A stretch of 64,000 bases of DNA from Microtetraspora sp. NBRC 13810 (GTDB lineage Bacteria > Actinomycetota > Actinomycetes > Streptosporangiales > Streptosporangiaceae): positions 310,001 through 374,000 of the forward strand of contig NZ_BSRQ01000007.1 in assembly GCF_030268685.1 (NCBI RefSeq), in the 5' to 3' direction. Shown here piece by piece: positions 15,757-24,591 of the stretch. Numbering within the stretch: the first letter of the stretch is position 1; each line of letters starts with the position of its first letter. Under the pieces are notes generated by a model. That model had not been told where the DNA came from. It was given only the letters and a program-made list of their open reading frames with translations, and did no database searches. A program made the position numbers and the translations under genes.

Positions 15757-16934
15757 CGTCTCTCCGCGGCGAATCGGTCGGGCAGGAACGGTGCCAGGTC
15801 GAGGTCGGGGCGGTCGCCGCCGAGCGACTGGGCGATCAGGTGACCGGTGGCCGGGGCCAGGCCGATGCCCGCGCCCTCGTGGCCGCAGGCGTGGTGGAGG
15901 CCGGGCGCGCGCGGGTCGGGGCCGATCACCGGCAGGTGGTCCGGGCAGTACGGCCGGAAGCCGCAGTAGGACCTGATCACCTTCGTGGCGGCCAGCGCGG
16001 GGAACAGCGCGATCGCCTGGGCGGCGAGCCGGCGCAGCACAGGCGGCGACGGGGTGCGGTCGAAGCCGACCCGTTCCCTGCTCGCGCCGATGAGCACGGT
16101 CCCGGCGGGGGTGCCCTCCACCACGGCGCTGGTCTCCAGCCCGGCCGACCCGCTGGCGACGTTGGTCACGTAGGCGGCGGTGTAGACCTTGTGCCGGATC
16201 AGCGGCCTCGGCAGCGGCTCGGTGACCAGGATGAAGCCGCGTCTCGGCAGGATCGGCAGCTCCAGGCCGGCCAGCGCGGCCACCTCGCCGCCCCAGGTGC
16301 CCGCCGCGTTGACCACCGCCCCGGCCAGGATGTCACCGGCCGTGGTACGCACCCCGGTGACGCGGTCGCCGGCCCGGAGGAACCCGGTGACGGCGGTGCC
16401 GGTGCGCAGGGTCAGCTTGCCGTGCCCGAACCGGGCGGCGCCGTACCGCAGGAGCAGCGCGGCGGCCAGCATCGGCTGCACCTGGGCGTCCTGCGGGTAG
16501 AACACGCCGCCCGCGAGGCCGGGGGCGAGGTGCGGCTCGTAGCCGGGCAGGTCGTCCGGGCCGGCGACGACGTGGTCCAGGCCCTGGGCGGCGGCCAGCG
16601 CGTTCAGCGCCGCGCGCACCTCGTCGGTCTCGGCGACCACGAGGCCGCCCTTGGCCTCGAACTCGAAGCCGGCGGGGAAGGCGCTCTCCCCGGCCCGTCC
16701 GCCGGCCTCGTGGGTGGCTGCCAGCTCCCGCCACAGGCCGTTCGACAGCACGGCGAGGTCGAGCTCCGGGCCCGGCTCCTTGTCGGAGACGAGCACGTTC
16801 CCCTCGCCCGCCCCGGTGGTCCCGCTCGCGACCGAACCCCGCTCGACGACGGTCACGTCGAAGCCCGCGCGCGCCGCATAGTAGGCGCAGGCGGCGCCGA
16901 CGACCCCCGCCCCGATCACCACGACATCCGGCAC
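15753..16934 (-). CDS. FAD-dependent D-amino-acid (hydroxyproline) dehydrogenase catalytic subunit, HcnC/DAO-like
   Basis: A 393-residue DAO-family flavoprotein starting at GTG 16934, seven bases after GGAAGGAGG. The N-terminal VVVIGAGVVGAACAYYAARAG binds FAD, and GFRPYCPDHLPVIGPDP near the C-terminus is the conserved substrate/FAD closure. It should oxidise cis-4-hydroxy-D-proline to 1-pyrroline-4-hydroxy-2-carboxylate together with the two following subunits. First gene of the five-gene operon. A 15-base palindrome lies 23 bases upstream. A very long in-frame extension upstream is not a real N-terminus. Confidence 0.88.
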   Translation of the reverse strand: MPDVVVIGAGVVGAACAYYAARAGFDVTVVERGSVASGTTGAGEGNVLVSDKEPGPELDLAVLSNGLWRELAATHEAGGRAGESAFPAGFEFEAKGGLVVAETDEVRAALNALAAAQGLDHVVAGPDDLPGYEPHLAPGLAGGVFYPQDAQVQPMLAAALLLRYGAARFGHGKLTLRTGTAVTGFLRAGDRVTGVRTTAGDILAGAVVNAAGTWGGEVAALAGLELPILPRRGFILVTEPLPRPLIRHKVYTAAYVTNVASGSAGLETSAVVEGTPAGTVLIGASRERVGFDRTPSPPVLRRLAAQAIALFPALAATKVIRSYCGFRPYCPDHLPVIGPDPRAPGLHHACGHEGAGIGLAPATGHLIAQSLGGDRPDLDLAPFLPDRFAAERR

Positions 16935-16956
16935 CCGTGCCTCCTTCCCTGGGGAT

Positions 16957-16971
16957 GGTATGTCACATACC
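16957..16971 (-). promoter_or_regulatory. Palindrome GGTATGT-C-ACATACC, candidate GntR operator of hydroxyproline operon
   Basis: A perfect inverted repeat with seven-base arms around one central base, 23 bases upstream of the first gene of the five-gene operon. Its core ATGTCAC is shared with the inverted repeat at 8877-8902. Short GT-N-AC symmetric sites are usual for FadR-type GntR proteins, so the regulator at 6162-6851 may control both operons. Confidence 0.5.
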
Positions 16972-17057
16972 GACCTTGGCATAGGCCCTGACCCCGTCCA
17001 TAACGGGACCATAGGGTGAGGACGGGACCGGCCCCCTCTCCGCCTACGATGTGACCC

Positions 17058-18041
17058 GTGACCCGCCTCATCGACGAGCTCCGCAGCCGCGCGACGGCCC
17101 TGTTCCATTCGTTCTGGACGCCCACCCCCGCCACCATGCGGCGCTGGGCGATCGCGGCCGTCGTGGTCAACGCGGGCATCACGGTGACCGGGGCCGTGGT
17201 CCGGGTCTCCAAGTCCGGCCTGGGCTGCCCCACCTGGCCGCGCTGCACGCCGGAGAGCTTCACGCCGGTGGCCCATCCCGAGGTCTCGCCGATCAACATG
17301 CTGATCGAGTTCGGCAACCGGACGCTGACGTTCCTGGTGCTCGCCGTCGGCGTGGCCTGCCTGCTGGCGGCGCTGCGCCTCGCGCCCCGGCGCCGCTCCC
17401 TGGTCCGGCTGGCCTGGCTGCAGCCGATCGGCGTGGCGGCGCAGGGCCTGTGGGGCGGCGTGGTGGTGCGCAGCGTGCTCAACCCGGTGACGGTGAGCGT
17501 GCACTTCCTGATCTCCATCGGTCTGATCGCGGCCTGCTACGCGCTCTATGCCCGTTCCACCGAGGGGGACGGCCCGCCGCAGCGCCTGGTCCACCGCGAC
17601 GTGCGCACGCTCGGCTTCGTCCTGGTGGCCGCGGTCGTCGTGCTGCTGGTCGCGGGCGTGGTGGTCACCGGCACCGGCCCGCACTCGGGCGACGTGGCGG
17701 CCACCCGCTTCCCGTTCGACATGGAGGTGGTGGCGCGGATCCACGCCGACATCGTGTGGGTCGTCGTCGGCATCACGTTCTCGCTGCTGTTCGCGCTGCA
17801 CCTCACCGACACACCGGGACGAGCCCGGCGGGCCGCCCTGCTCCTCTTCGCCGTCGAGCTGGCCCAGGGCGTGATCGGTTACGTGCAGTACTTCACCGCC
17901 GTGCCGGCCGCGCTGGTGGGCCTGCACGTCTTCGGGGCGGCCCTGGTGTGGATCGCCACGCTGCGGGTGGTCTTCATGCTGCGCTCCCGGGGACCCCTCC
18001 CCGAGCCCGCCCCGGAGCCGCTCAGGGCGATCGCCGCCTGA
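17058..18041 (+). CDS. ctaA: Heme A synthase, CtaA/COX15 family
   Basis: A 327-residue membrane protein with about eight transmembrane helices. It oxidises the C8 methyl of heme O to make heme A for cytochrome c oxidase. Conserved features are RVSKSGLGCPTWPRC with the loop cysteines, LIEFGNRTLTF, and heme-ligand histidines in VHFLIS, RIHADIV and GLHVFG. The first His position of the Bacillus enzyme reads Asn here (EFGNR); as far as I recall, this is usual in actinobacteria. Start GTG 17058 lacks a clear ribosome site. It is divergent from the hydroxyproline operon; ctaB is 2 kb away on the other strand. Confidence 0.93.
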   Translation: MTRLIDELRSRATALFHSFWTPTPATMRRWAIAAVVVNAGITVTGAVVRVSKSGLGCPTWPRCTPESFTPVAHPEVSPINMLIEFGNRTLTFLVLAVGVACLLAALRLAPRRRSLVRLAWLQPIGVAAQGLWGGVVVRSVLNPVTVSVHFLISIGLIAACYALYARSTEGDGPPQRLVHRDVRTLGFVLVAAVVVLLVAGVVVTGTGPHSGDVAATRFPFDMEVVARIHADIVWVVVGITFSLLFALHLTDTPGRARRAALLLFAVELAQGVIGYVQYFTAVPAALVGLHVFGAALVWIATLRVVFMLRSRGPLPEPAPEPLRAIAA

Positions 18042-18144
18042 CCCCTCTCCCCCGCCGGGACCGGCTCCGCGCCCTGGGGTGCCGTGTACTGGAATGTGGG
18101 GAAAGATCCGCTCCTCCCCCACCGCGCGGAGAACCGTTTCGTTG

Positions 18145-18876
18145 ATGAACATACGAAATGTCGTTTCGCCCCTCCCCCACCTCTCCCGCACCGCGCTGCG
18201 CCGGTTGTTCCACGGGCTGGTGCTGCTGAGCGTGCTCGCCCTCGCCCCGCCCACCTGGGCCCGGCTGAGCAGCGACGGGCACACGACCGTCGCCGGGGCC
18301 GGGGCGGGCTGGCTCGGCGCCGTGCCGGAGACGCCGGTCGGGCTCGTCCTGGGCGCCGGCATCCGGAACGGCCGGCCCACCCCGATGCTCGCCAACCGGC
18401 TGGACATCGCCGCCCGGCTGTACGCCGCCGGGAAGATCCACACGATCCTGCTGTCCGGCGACAACTCCCAGGTGGGCTACGACGAGCCCACCGTGATGCG
18501 CGACTACCTTCTCGCCAGGTCCGTGCCGGGCGAGGCCGTGGTGCTGGACTACGCGGGCTTCGACACCTGGGACTCCTGCGTACGGGCCCGCCAGGTCTTC
18601 GGAGCCCACCGGATCACCGTCGTCACCCAGCTGTTCCACCTGCCCAGAGCCGTCACGCTGTGCCGTACGGCCGGCCTGGACGCGTACGGCGTCGGCGACG
18701 ACTCCAGCAGGCAGTGGGCGCTGCGCACCTACTCCTACGCGGTCAGGGAGTTCTTCGCCTGTGCCAAGGGCTTCCTGGACGCCGTGGTGCTGGACTCGCC
18801 GCCGCGTTTCCCCGGGCCGCGGGAGACCTCGCTGGAGCAGGCCGCGCGGTGGGCCGGCATCCGCCTGGACGGCTGA
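18145..18876 (+). CDS. SanA/YdcF-family (DUF218) membrane-anchored protein
   Basis: A 243-residue protein with one N-terminal membrane anchor (about residues 18-38, FHGLVLLSVLALAPP) and an extracytoplasmic DUF218 domain. The motif VLGAGIRNGRPTPMLANRLDIAA and LLSGDN match SanA, linked in E. coli to envelope barrier function (vancomycin resistance at high temperature). Start ATG 18145 is chosen because the hydrophobic anchor follows directly; an upstream ATG at 18079 is also in frame. It is in the same direction as ctaA, 100 bases downstream, and convergent with the PrsW-like gene. Confidence 0.85.
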   Translation: MNIRNVVSPLPHLSRTALRRLFHGLVLLSVLALAPPTWARLSSDGHTTVAGAGAGWLGAVPETPVGLVLGAGIRNGRPTPMLANRLDIAARLYAAGKIHTILLSGDNSQVGYDEPTVMRDYLLARSVPGEAVVLDYAGFDTWDSCVRARQVFGAHRITVVTQLFHLPRAVTLCRTAGLDAYGVGDDSSRQWALRTYSYAVREFFACAKGFLDAVVLDSPPRFPGPRETSLEQAARWAGIRLDG

Positions 18877-18886
18877 GCGGCGCGGG

Positions 18887-20053
18887 TCAGCGCGAGCCTG
18901 GCGGCCCGCCCAGGGAGGACGCCCCGGCCGGGACCGGGAAACGCTCTCTCGCCACCCGCATGCACTCCAGCAGCGCCCGCTGCTCCTCGTAGAAGGTGGA
19001 CTCGCCGACGACGCCCCGGGTGGCGCGCTCGTGCAGCAGGCCGAGCTCGGTCGCGGCGAGCTGGTACTCGGTCATCGCGCGGAGTCCCGCCCGGCCGCCG
19101 TTCCCCCTGGCCCACTGCCGGGCGTGCCGCCGGGCGGGCAGCGAGGAGAGCATCTGCACGTCGAACAGGGTGAGCAGGCCGGTCGGCTGGTAGGCGGGCA
19201 GGTAACGCTGCAACAGTGCGACGATCCGCCGCCGGTCCCGGATGACCACGCCGATCAGCACGAACAGCACGGCCATCAGCACCAGGTAGGCCACCGCCAG
19301 CCCCTCGAAGCCGCCGTAGGAGGCCAGGCCGTTCCACAGGCCGTGCAGCAGCATGGCGCCGAGCCACCCGGCCAGCACGATCAGCACCCTGCCCGGACCC
19401 CGCCGGCCCGCCGCGACCGCCACCGCCACGCCGATCATCGAGGTGAACAGCGGATGCGCGAACGGCGACAGGATGCCGCGCAGCACCACCGTGACGGCGA
19501 GCGTCTGCACCCCGGACGGGCCGCTCAGCGCGGCGACGTAGTAACTGACGTTCTCGGACATGGCGAAGCCGAGGCCCACCATGCTCGCGTAGATGACGCC
19601 GTCGGTGGGGCCGTCCAGCTCCTGCCTGCGGAACCTCAGCAGGCCGAGCAGCACCAGGCCCTTCATGGTCTCCTCGACCAGCGGGGCGCCGAAGGTGGCG
19701 GCGACGCTCCGCGCGTCGGCGCTCTCCAGGTTGACCGCCCGCTCGATGTAGACCAGGCCGAGTGAGTTGATCACGCCCGCGACCAGGACGGCGATGCCCG
19801 CCCCCCAGGCGAAGGCGAAGAGCAGGTTGCTGCGCGGCTCGGGCTCCATGCGGTCCAGCCCCAGCACGGCCGCCAGCAGCAGCGGCACCGGCGCGATCGC
19901 CAGGATCAGCGCGATGAAGAACTGCACCGGCTGCCCGTCGAGCAGGTCGAAGGAGAACGACACCAGCGCGCACAGCCCGGCCACGACGAGCCCGATGATC
20001 AGCCCGACCGACGGGCGCTCCCTGAACACCCAGCGAGGATCACGGCTCGTCAT
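18887..20053 (-). CDS. PrsW-family intramembrane metalloprotease
   Basis: A 388-residue protein with about eight transmembrane helices, followed by a roughly 120-residue soluble C-terminal tail. The active-site signature is visible: Glu127-Glu128 in PLVEETMKG, then SPFAHPLFTS, then LLHGLWNGL, giving the EExxx...H...H arrangement of PrsW. In Bacillus subtilis PrsW starts release of sigma-W from its anti-sigma factor, so this enzyme may act in envelope-stress signalling. No sigma or anti-sigma gene is adjacent. ATG 20053 is chosen; upstream extension runs into ctaB. Confidence 0.88.
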   Translation of the reverse strand: MTSRDPRWVFRERPSVGLIIGLVVAGLCALVSFSFDLLDGQPVQFFIALILAIAPVPLLLAAVLGLDRMEPEPRSNLLFAFAWGAGIAVLVAGVINSLGLVYIERAVNLESADARSVAATFGAPLVEETMKGLVLLGLLRFRRQELDGPTDGVIYASMVGLGFAMSENVSYYVAALSGPSGVQTLAVTVVLRGILSPFAHPLFTSMIGVAVAVAAGRRGPGRVLIVLAGWLGAMLLHGLWNGLASYGGFEGLAVAYLVLMAVLFVLIGVVIRDRRRIVALLQRYLPAYQPTGLLTLFDVQMLSSLPARRHARQWARGNGGRAGLRAMTEYQLAATELGLLHERATRGVVGESTFYEEQRALLECMRVARERFPVPAGASSLGGPPGSR

Positions 20054-20097
20054 GTGGCGAGGGTAACCGATCGGCCACGACCTGTCCCGCCCAAGGC

Positions 20098-21063
20098 TCA
20101 GCGGAGCAGGGAGTCGATCGCCACGGCGAGGAAGAGCAGGGCGAGGTAGGCGTTGGACCAGTGGAAGAAGCGCATCGGCCGCAGGTCCACGCCCGTCTTG
20201 CCGGCGTTGACGCGGGCCAGCAGGCGGTATGCCTCCCACAGGCACGCCGCGCCGAGCGCCAGCGCCACCGCCGGGTAGAGCAGGGTGGTCCCGGCCACCG
20301 GCCACAGCAGCAGCGAGCACAGCACGGTGGCCCACGTGTAGACGATGCTCTCCAGCACCACGCGGCGCTCGGTGGCGACCACCGGCAGCATGGGCACCTT
20401 GGCCGCCGCGTAGTCCTCGCGGTAGCGCATGGCGAGGGTCCAGGTGTGCGGCGGCGTCCAGAAGAACACCACGCCGAAGAGCACCAGCGGCGCCCAGTCG
20501 AGCCGGCCGGTGATGCCCGCCCAGCCGATCAGCACCGGCATGCAGCCCGCGATGCCGCCCCACACGACGTTCTGCGCGGTGCGGCGCTTGAGCAGCATGG
20601 AGTAGACGAAGACGTAGAACAGGTTGGCCGCGAGCGACAGGAGCCCGGCCAGCCAGTTGACCGCGAGGCCCAGGCCGACGGTGGACAGGACGCCCAGGAT
20701 GACGCCGAAGATCAGCGCTCCGGTCGGGGAGACCTGGTCGCGGGCGAGCGGCCGGCGCCGGGTGCGCCGCATGGCCGCGTCGATGTCGCGGTCTATGTAG
20801 CAGTTGAGCGCGTTGGCGCTCCCCGCCGAGAGGGTGCCGAAGACCAGGGTCGCCAGGGCGGCGCGCCAGTCCGGCAGGCCCTTGGCCGCCAGGAACATCA
20901 CCGGCAGCGTCGTGATCAGCAACAGCTCGATGATCCGCGGCTTGGTCAGGGCCACATACGCCTTGACCAGCGCGCCCAGCGAGCGGGGCCGCTGCGGGTG
21001 CTCCGCCGGAGCGGCCACCTGCGGGCTCACCGACAGCTCGGTCGATGGCTTGTTCGTCAGCAC
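20098..21063 (-). CDS. ctaB: Protoheme IX farnesyltransferase (heme O synthase)
   Basis: A 321-residue UbiA-superfamily prenyltransferase with about nine membrane helices. It adds a farnesyl group to heme B, making heme O, the substrate of CtaA. The metal/prenyl-diphosphate motif [23 protein letters not shown] starts near residue 95 of the family region, and a second Asp-rich region ([15 protein letters not shown]) follows. GTG 21063 is chosen ahead of LTNKPSTEL, with GGAAG upstream; the family region starts about 35 residues later, so the exact start is uncertain. The neighbour tkt is divergent, as in other actinobacteria. Confidence 0.92.
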   Translation of the reverse strand: MLTNKPSTELSVSPQVAAPAEHPQRPRSLGALVKAYVALTKPRIIELLLITTLPVMFLAAKGLPDWRAALATLVFGTLSAGSANALNCYIDRDIDAAMRRTRRRPLARDQVSPTGALIFGVILGVLSTVGLGLAVNWLAGLLSLAANLFYVFVYSMLLKRRTAQNVVWGGIAGCMPVLIGWAGITGRLDWAPLVLFGVVFFWTPPHTWTLAMRYREDYAAAKVPMLPVVATERRVVLESIVYTWATVLCSLLLWPVAGTTLLYPAVALALGAACLWEAYRLLARVNAGKTGVDLRPMRFFHWSNAYLALLFLAVAIDSLLR

Positions 21064-21370
21064 CGTCAAGGCGCTTCCAGCACATGCGGGGTCAACGCGT
21101 AACCTCTGATTAGAGCGGATCCGTGAATGCGGGCACCAGCCAGCTTGGAGACTCACTGTAGTCCCAGAGGAGGCCGGTCCCGGAAATGGGGGGCGTAGGG
21201 CGCGCGGCGGGATGTCTCACCTTGGGCGTTTCCCCGGCGCTGCCGACAAACCTCGCGCAGACCCGCCTGTGGGCTCCACGACGCAAGCCGTGCCGAACCA
21301 CTAGGGTCCGGTGTGGGCGGGAAACGCCACCCGGGCGCCACCATTACTACTAGATCCGGAGATCGAGCAG
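21064..21370. other. Divergent ctaB/tkt promoter region, about 300 bases, no gene
   Basis: It must hold promoters for ctaB (leftward) and the tkt operon (rightward). No convincing open frame, tRNA or hairpin terminator was seen. Short open frames on the minus strand lack family features. No well-matched -10/-35 pair could be fixed. Confidence 0.5.
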
Positions 21371-23479
21371 TTGAGCACCGAACTCGTGCCCCTTGAATGG
21401 AGCGACCTCGACCGGCGTGCCGTCGACGTCGTACGCGCCCTGGCGATGGACGCGGTGGAGAAGGCCGGATCAGGTCACCCCGGTACCGCCATGAGCCTGG
21501 CCCCCGCCGCCTATCTGCTCTTCCAGCGCACCATGCGCCACGACCCCACCGATCCCACGTGGGCGGGCCGCGACAGGTTCGTCCTGTCCTGCGGCCATTC
21601 GAGCCTCACCCTCTACATCCAGTTGTTCCTGTCCGGTTACGGCCTCACTCTGCACGACCTGAAGTCGCTGCGCCAGTGGGACAGCCTCACCCCCGGCCAC
21701 CCCGAGCACGGCCACACCCTCGGCGTCGAGACCACCACCGGCCCGCTGGGCCAGGGCATCGGCAACGCGGTGGGCATGGCGATGGCGGCCCGCCGCGAGC
21801 GCGGCCTGTTCGACCCGGACGCCGAGCCCGGCGAGAGCCCCTTCGACCACCACATCTGGTGCATCGCCTCCGACGGCGACATCGAGGAGGGCATCAGCCA
21901 CGAGGTCAGCGCGCTGGCCGGGCACCAGCGGCTGGGCAACCTGACCGTCATCTACGACAGCAACCAGATCTCGATCGAGGACGACACCCGGATCGCCCTG
22001 TCGGAGGACGTCGCCAAGCGGTACGAGGCGTACGGCTGGCACGTCGTCGACGTCGACTGGCGGGCCGGCGACGAGTACCACGAGGACGTGCCCGAGCTGC
22101 ACCGGGCGCTGGAGGAGGCGCGCGCCGAGACCGGCCGGCCGACCCTGATCAGGCTGCACACGGTCATCGGATGGCCGGCGCCGAACAAGAAGGGCACCGG
22201 CAAGATCCACGGTTCGGCGCTGGGCGCCGCCGAGGTGGCCGCCACCAAGCAGGTCCTCGGCATGGACCCGGACAAGAGCTTCGACGTCCCGCAGGACGTG
22301 CTGGACCACGCCCGCACGGTCGTCGAGCGGGGCCGCTCCGCGCGCGCCGCGTGGGACAAGGTGTACGCGGGCTGGCGCGAGGCCAACCCCGAGCGGGCCG
22401 CCGAGTTCGACCGGATCGGCGCGCGGCGGCTGCCCGAGGGCTGGACCAAGGCGCTGCCGTCCTTCGAGGCGGGCGCGTCCCTGGCCACCCGCAAGGCGTC
22501 CGGCGAGGTGCTGTCGGCCCTCGCGCCGGTGCTGCCCGAGCTGTGGGGCGGGTCGGCCGACCTGGCCGAGTCCAACAACACGACGATGAAGGGCGAGCCG
22601 TCCTTCATCCCCGAGGAGCTCCAGACCAAGGAGTTCCCCGGCAACAAGTACGGCCGCACGCTGCACTTCGGCATCCGCGAGCACGGCATGGGCTCGATCC
22701 TCAACGGCATCGCCCTGCACGGCGGCACCCGCCCCTACGGCGGCACGTTCCTGGTGTTCAGCGACTACATGCGCCCGGCCGTCCGGCTGGCGGCGCTGAT
22801 GAAGCTGCCCGTCACCTACGTGTGGACGCACGACTCGATCGGGCTCGGCGAGGACGGCCCGACGCACCAGCCGATCGAGCACCTGTGGGCGCTGCGCGCG
22901 ATCCCCGGCCTCGACGTGGTCCGCCCGGCCGACGCCAACGAGACCGCCGCCGCCTGGCAGGTCGTGCTGGAGCACACCGACCGCCCCGCCGCGCTCGCGC
23001 TGACCCGGCAGAACCTGCCGGTCTACGAGGGCACCGGCGACGCCGCCAAGGTCGCCAAGGGCGGTTACGTGCTGGTGGAGGCGTCCGGTGGCCGGCCGCA
23101 GGTGATCCTCATCGGCACCGGCAGCGAGGTCCACCTCGCCGTCGAGGCCCGGGAGGCGCTGGAGGCCGCCGGCGTGCCCACCCGCGTGGTGTCCATGCCG
23201 TGCGTGGAGTGGTTCCGGGCGCAGGAGCCCGCCTACCGGCAGCAGGTGCTGCCGCCCTCGGTCCGGGCCCGGGTCGCCGTGGAGGCGGGAATCGCCATGG
23301 GCTGGCACGAGTTCGTTGGTGAAGACGGGGAAGTGCTGAGTTTGGAGCACTTCGGCGCCTCCGCGCCGTACAAGACCCTGTTCGAGCAGTTCGGCCTCAC
23401 GGCTGAGCGGGTGGTGGCGGCCGCTAACGCCAGCCTCGCCAGGTCCGGGGCCGACAAGGGCGAGACGACGGGAAACTGA
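21371..23479 (+). CDS. tkt: Transketolase
   Basis: A 702-residue thiamine-diphosphate enzyme that transfers two-carbon units between sugar phosphates in the non-oxidative pentose phosphate pathway. The thiamine motif [16 protein letters not shown]...[11 protein letters not shown] is present, as are [10 protein letters not shown] near the start and the pyrimidine-domain [22 protein letters not shown] start at 21371 fits the GGAG ribosome site and family length; the frame is open to 21311 but has no other good start. First gene of tkt-tal-pgi-zwf-opcA-pgl, two bases before tal. Confidence 0.95.
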   Translation: MSTELVPLEWSDLDRRAVDVVRALAMDAVEKAGSGHPGTAMSLAPAAYLLFQRTMRHDPTDPTWAGRDRFVLSCGHSSLTLYIQLFLSGYGLTLHDLKSLRQWDSLTPGHPEHGHTLGVETTTGPLGQGIGNAVGMAMAARRERGLFDPDAEPGESPFDHHIWCIASDGDIEEGISHEVSALAGHQRLGNLTVIYDSNQISIEDDTRIALSEDVAKRYEAYGWHVVDVDWRAGDEYHEDVPELHRALEEARAETGRPTLIRLHTVIGWPAPNKKGTGKIHGSALGAAEVAATKQVLGMDPDKSFDVPQDVLDHARTVVERGRSARAAWDKVYAGWREANPERAAEFDRIGARRLPEGWTKALPSFEAGASLATRKASGEVLSALAPVLPELWGGSADLAESNNTTMKGEPSFIPEELQTKEFPGNKYGRTLHFGIREHGMGSILNGIALHGGTRPYGGTFLVFSDYMRPAVRLAALMKLPVTYVWTHDSIGLGEDGPTHQPIEHLWALRAIPGLDVVRPADANETAAAWQVVLEHTDRPAALALTRQNLPVYEGTGDAAKVAKGGYVLVEASGGRPQVILIGTGSEVHLAVEAREALEAAGVPTRVVSMPCVEWFRAQEPAYRQQVLPPSVRARVAVEAGIAMGWHEFVGEDGEVLSLEHFGASAPYKTLFEQFGLTAERVVAAANASLARSGADKGETTGN

Positions 23480-23481
23480 TC

Positions 23482-24585
23482 ATGAGTGAGACCCTCAGGA
23501 AGCTTTCCGGCCAGGGCGTTTCGATCTGGCTGGACGACATCAGCCGGGAGCGGCTGCGCACTGGCAACCTGGCCGACCTGGTCCGGGACAAGAGCGTGGC
23601 GGGCGTCACGTCCAACCCCACGATCTTCGCCTCGGCGCTGAGCAAGGGCGACGCCTACGACACCCAGTTGCACGACCTGCGGGTGCGCGGGGTCGACGTG
23701 GGCGAGGCCGTGCGCTCCATCACCACCTACGACATCCGCTGGGCGGCCGACGTGCTGCGCCCGGTGTACGACGCCTCCGGCGGCGTGGACGGCCGGGTCT
23801 CCATCGAGGTGGACCCGCGGCTGGCCAAGGAGACCGAGAAGACCATCGCCGAGGCGCGCGCGCTGTGGTGGCTGGTCGACCGGCCCAACCTGTTCATCAA
23901 GATCCCGGCCACCGTCGAGGGGCTGCCCGCGATCACCGCGTGCCTGGCCGAGGGCATCAGCGTCAACGTCACGCTGATCTTCTCGCTGGAGCGTTACCGC
24001 GCCGTCATGGACGCGTGGCTCGCCGGGCTGGAGGCCGCCAAGGCCAAGGGCCTCGCGCTGAACGGGATCGAGTCGGTGGCGTCGTTCTTCGTCAGCCGGG
24101 TGGACAGCGAGATCGACAAGCGGCTCGACGGGATCGGCACCGAGCAGGCCGCGGCGCTGAAGGGCAAGGCCGCGGTGGCCAACGCCCGGCTCGCCTACGC
24201 CGCGTTCGAAGAGGTGACCGCCTCGCCGCGCTGGGAGGCGCTGCGCGCCGCGGGCGCCCGTCCCCAGCGTCCGCTGTGGGCCTCGACCGGGACGAAGAAC
24301 CCGGACTACCCCGACACCCTCTACGTGGACGACCTGGTCACCTCCGGCACGGTCAACACCATGCCGGAGAAGACGCTCGACGCGGTGGCCGACCACGGCA
24401 AGGTGTCCGGTGACACGATCCGCCCGTTCTATGAGGACGCGTGGAACACGATGGCCGCGCTGAAGGACGCCGGTGTCGACTACGACGACGTGGTGCGGGT
24501 ACTCGAGGACGAGGGCGTCGAGAAGTTCGAGGCGTCCTGGAACGAGCTGCTCGAGACCGTGGCCGCCGAGTTGAAGAAGGCGTGA
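23482..24585 (+). CDS. tal: Transaldolase
   Basis: A 367-residue class I aldolase-fold enzyme that exchanges dihydroxyacetone units between sedoheptulose-7-phosphate and glyceraldehyde-3-phosphate. The Schiff-base lysine is in [12 protein letters not shown], and [12 protein letters not shown] near the N-terminus is the conserved entry motif. The length fits the longer actinobacterial Tal subfamily. Start ATG is two bases after the tkt stop; pgi follows six bases downstream. Confidence 0.95.
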   Translation: MSETLRKLSGQGVSIWLDDISRERLRTGNLADLVRDKSVAGVTSNPTIFASALSKGDAYDTQLHDLRVRGVDVGEAVRSITTYDIRWAADVLRPVYDASGGVDGRVSIEVDPRLAKETEKTIAEARALWWLVDRPNLFIKIPATVEGLPAITACLAEGISVNVTLIFSLERYRAVMDAWLAGLEAAKAKGLALNGIESVASFFVSRVDSEIDKRLDGIGTEQAAALKGKAAVANARLAYAAFEEVTASPRWEALRAAGARPQRPLWASTGTKNPDYPDTLYVDDLVTSGTVNTMPEKTLDAVADHGKVSGDTIRPFYEDAWNTMAALKDAGVDYDDVVRVLEDEGVEKFEASWNELLETVAAELKKA

Positions 24586-24591
24586 GAACGC

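Noticed and set aside
16935-18464. Extension of the HcnC-like protein to 903 residues through the ctaA region
   Set aside because: The upstream part is antisense to ctaA; the flavin motif starts at once after GTG 16934 and its Shine-Dalgarno sequence.
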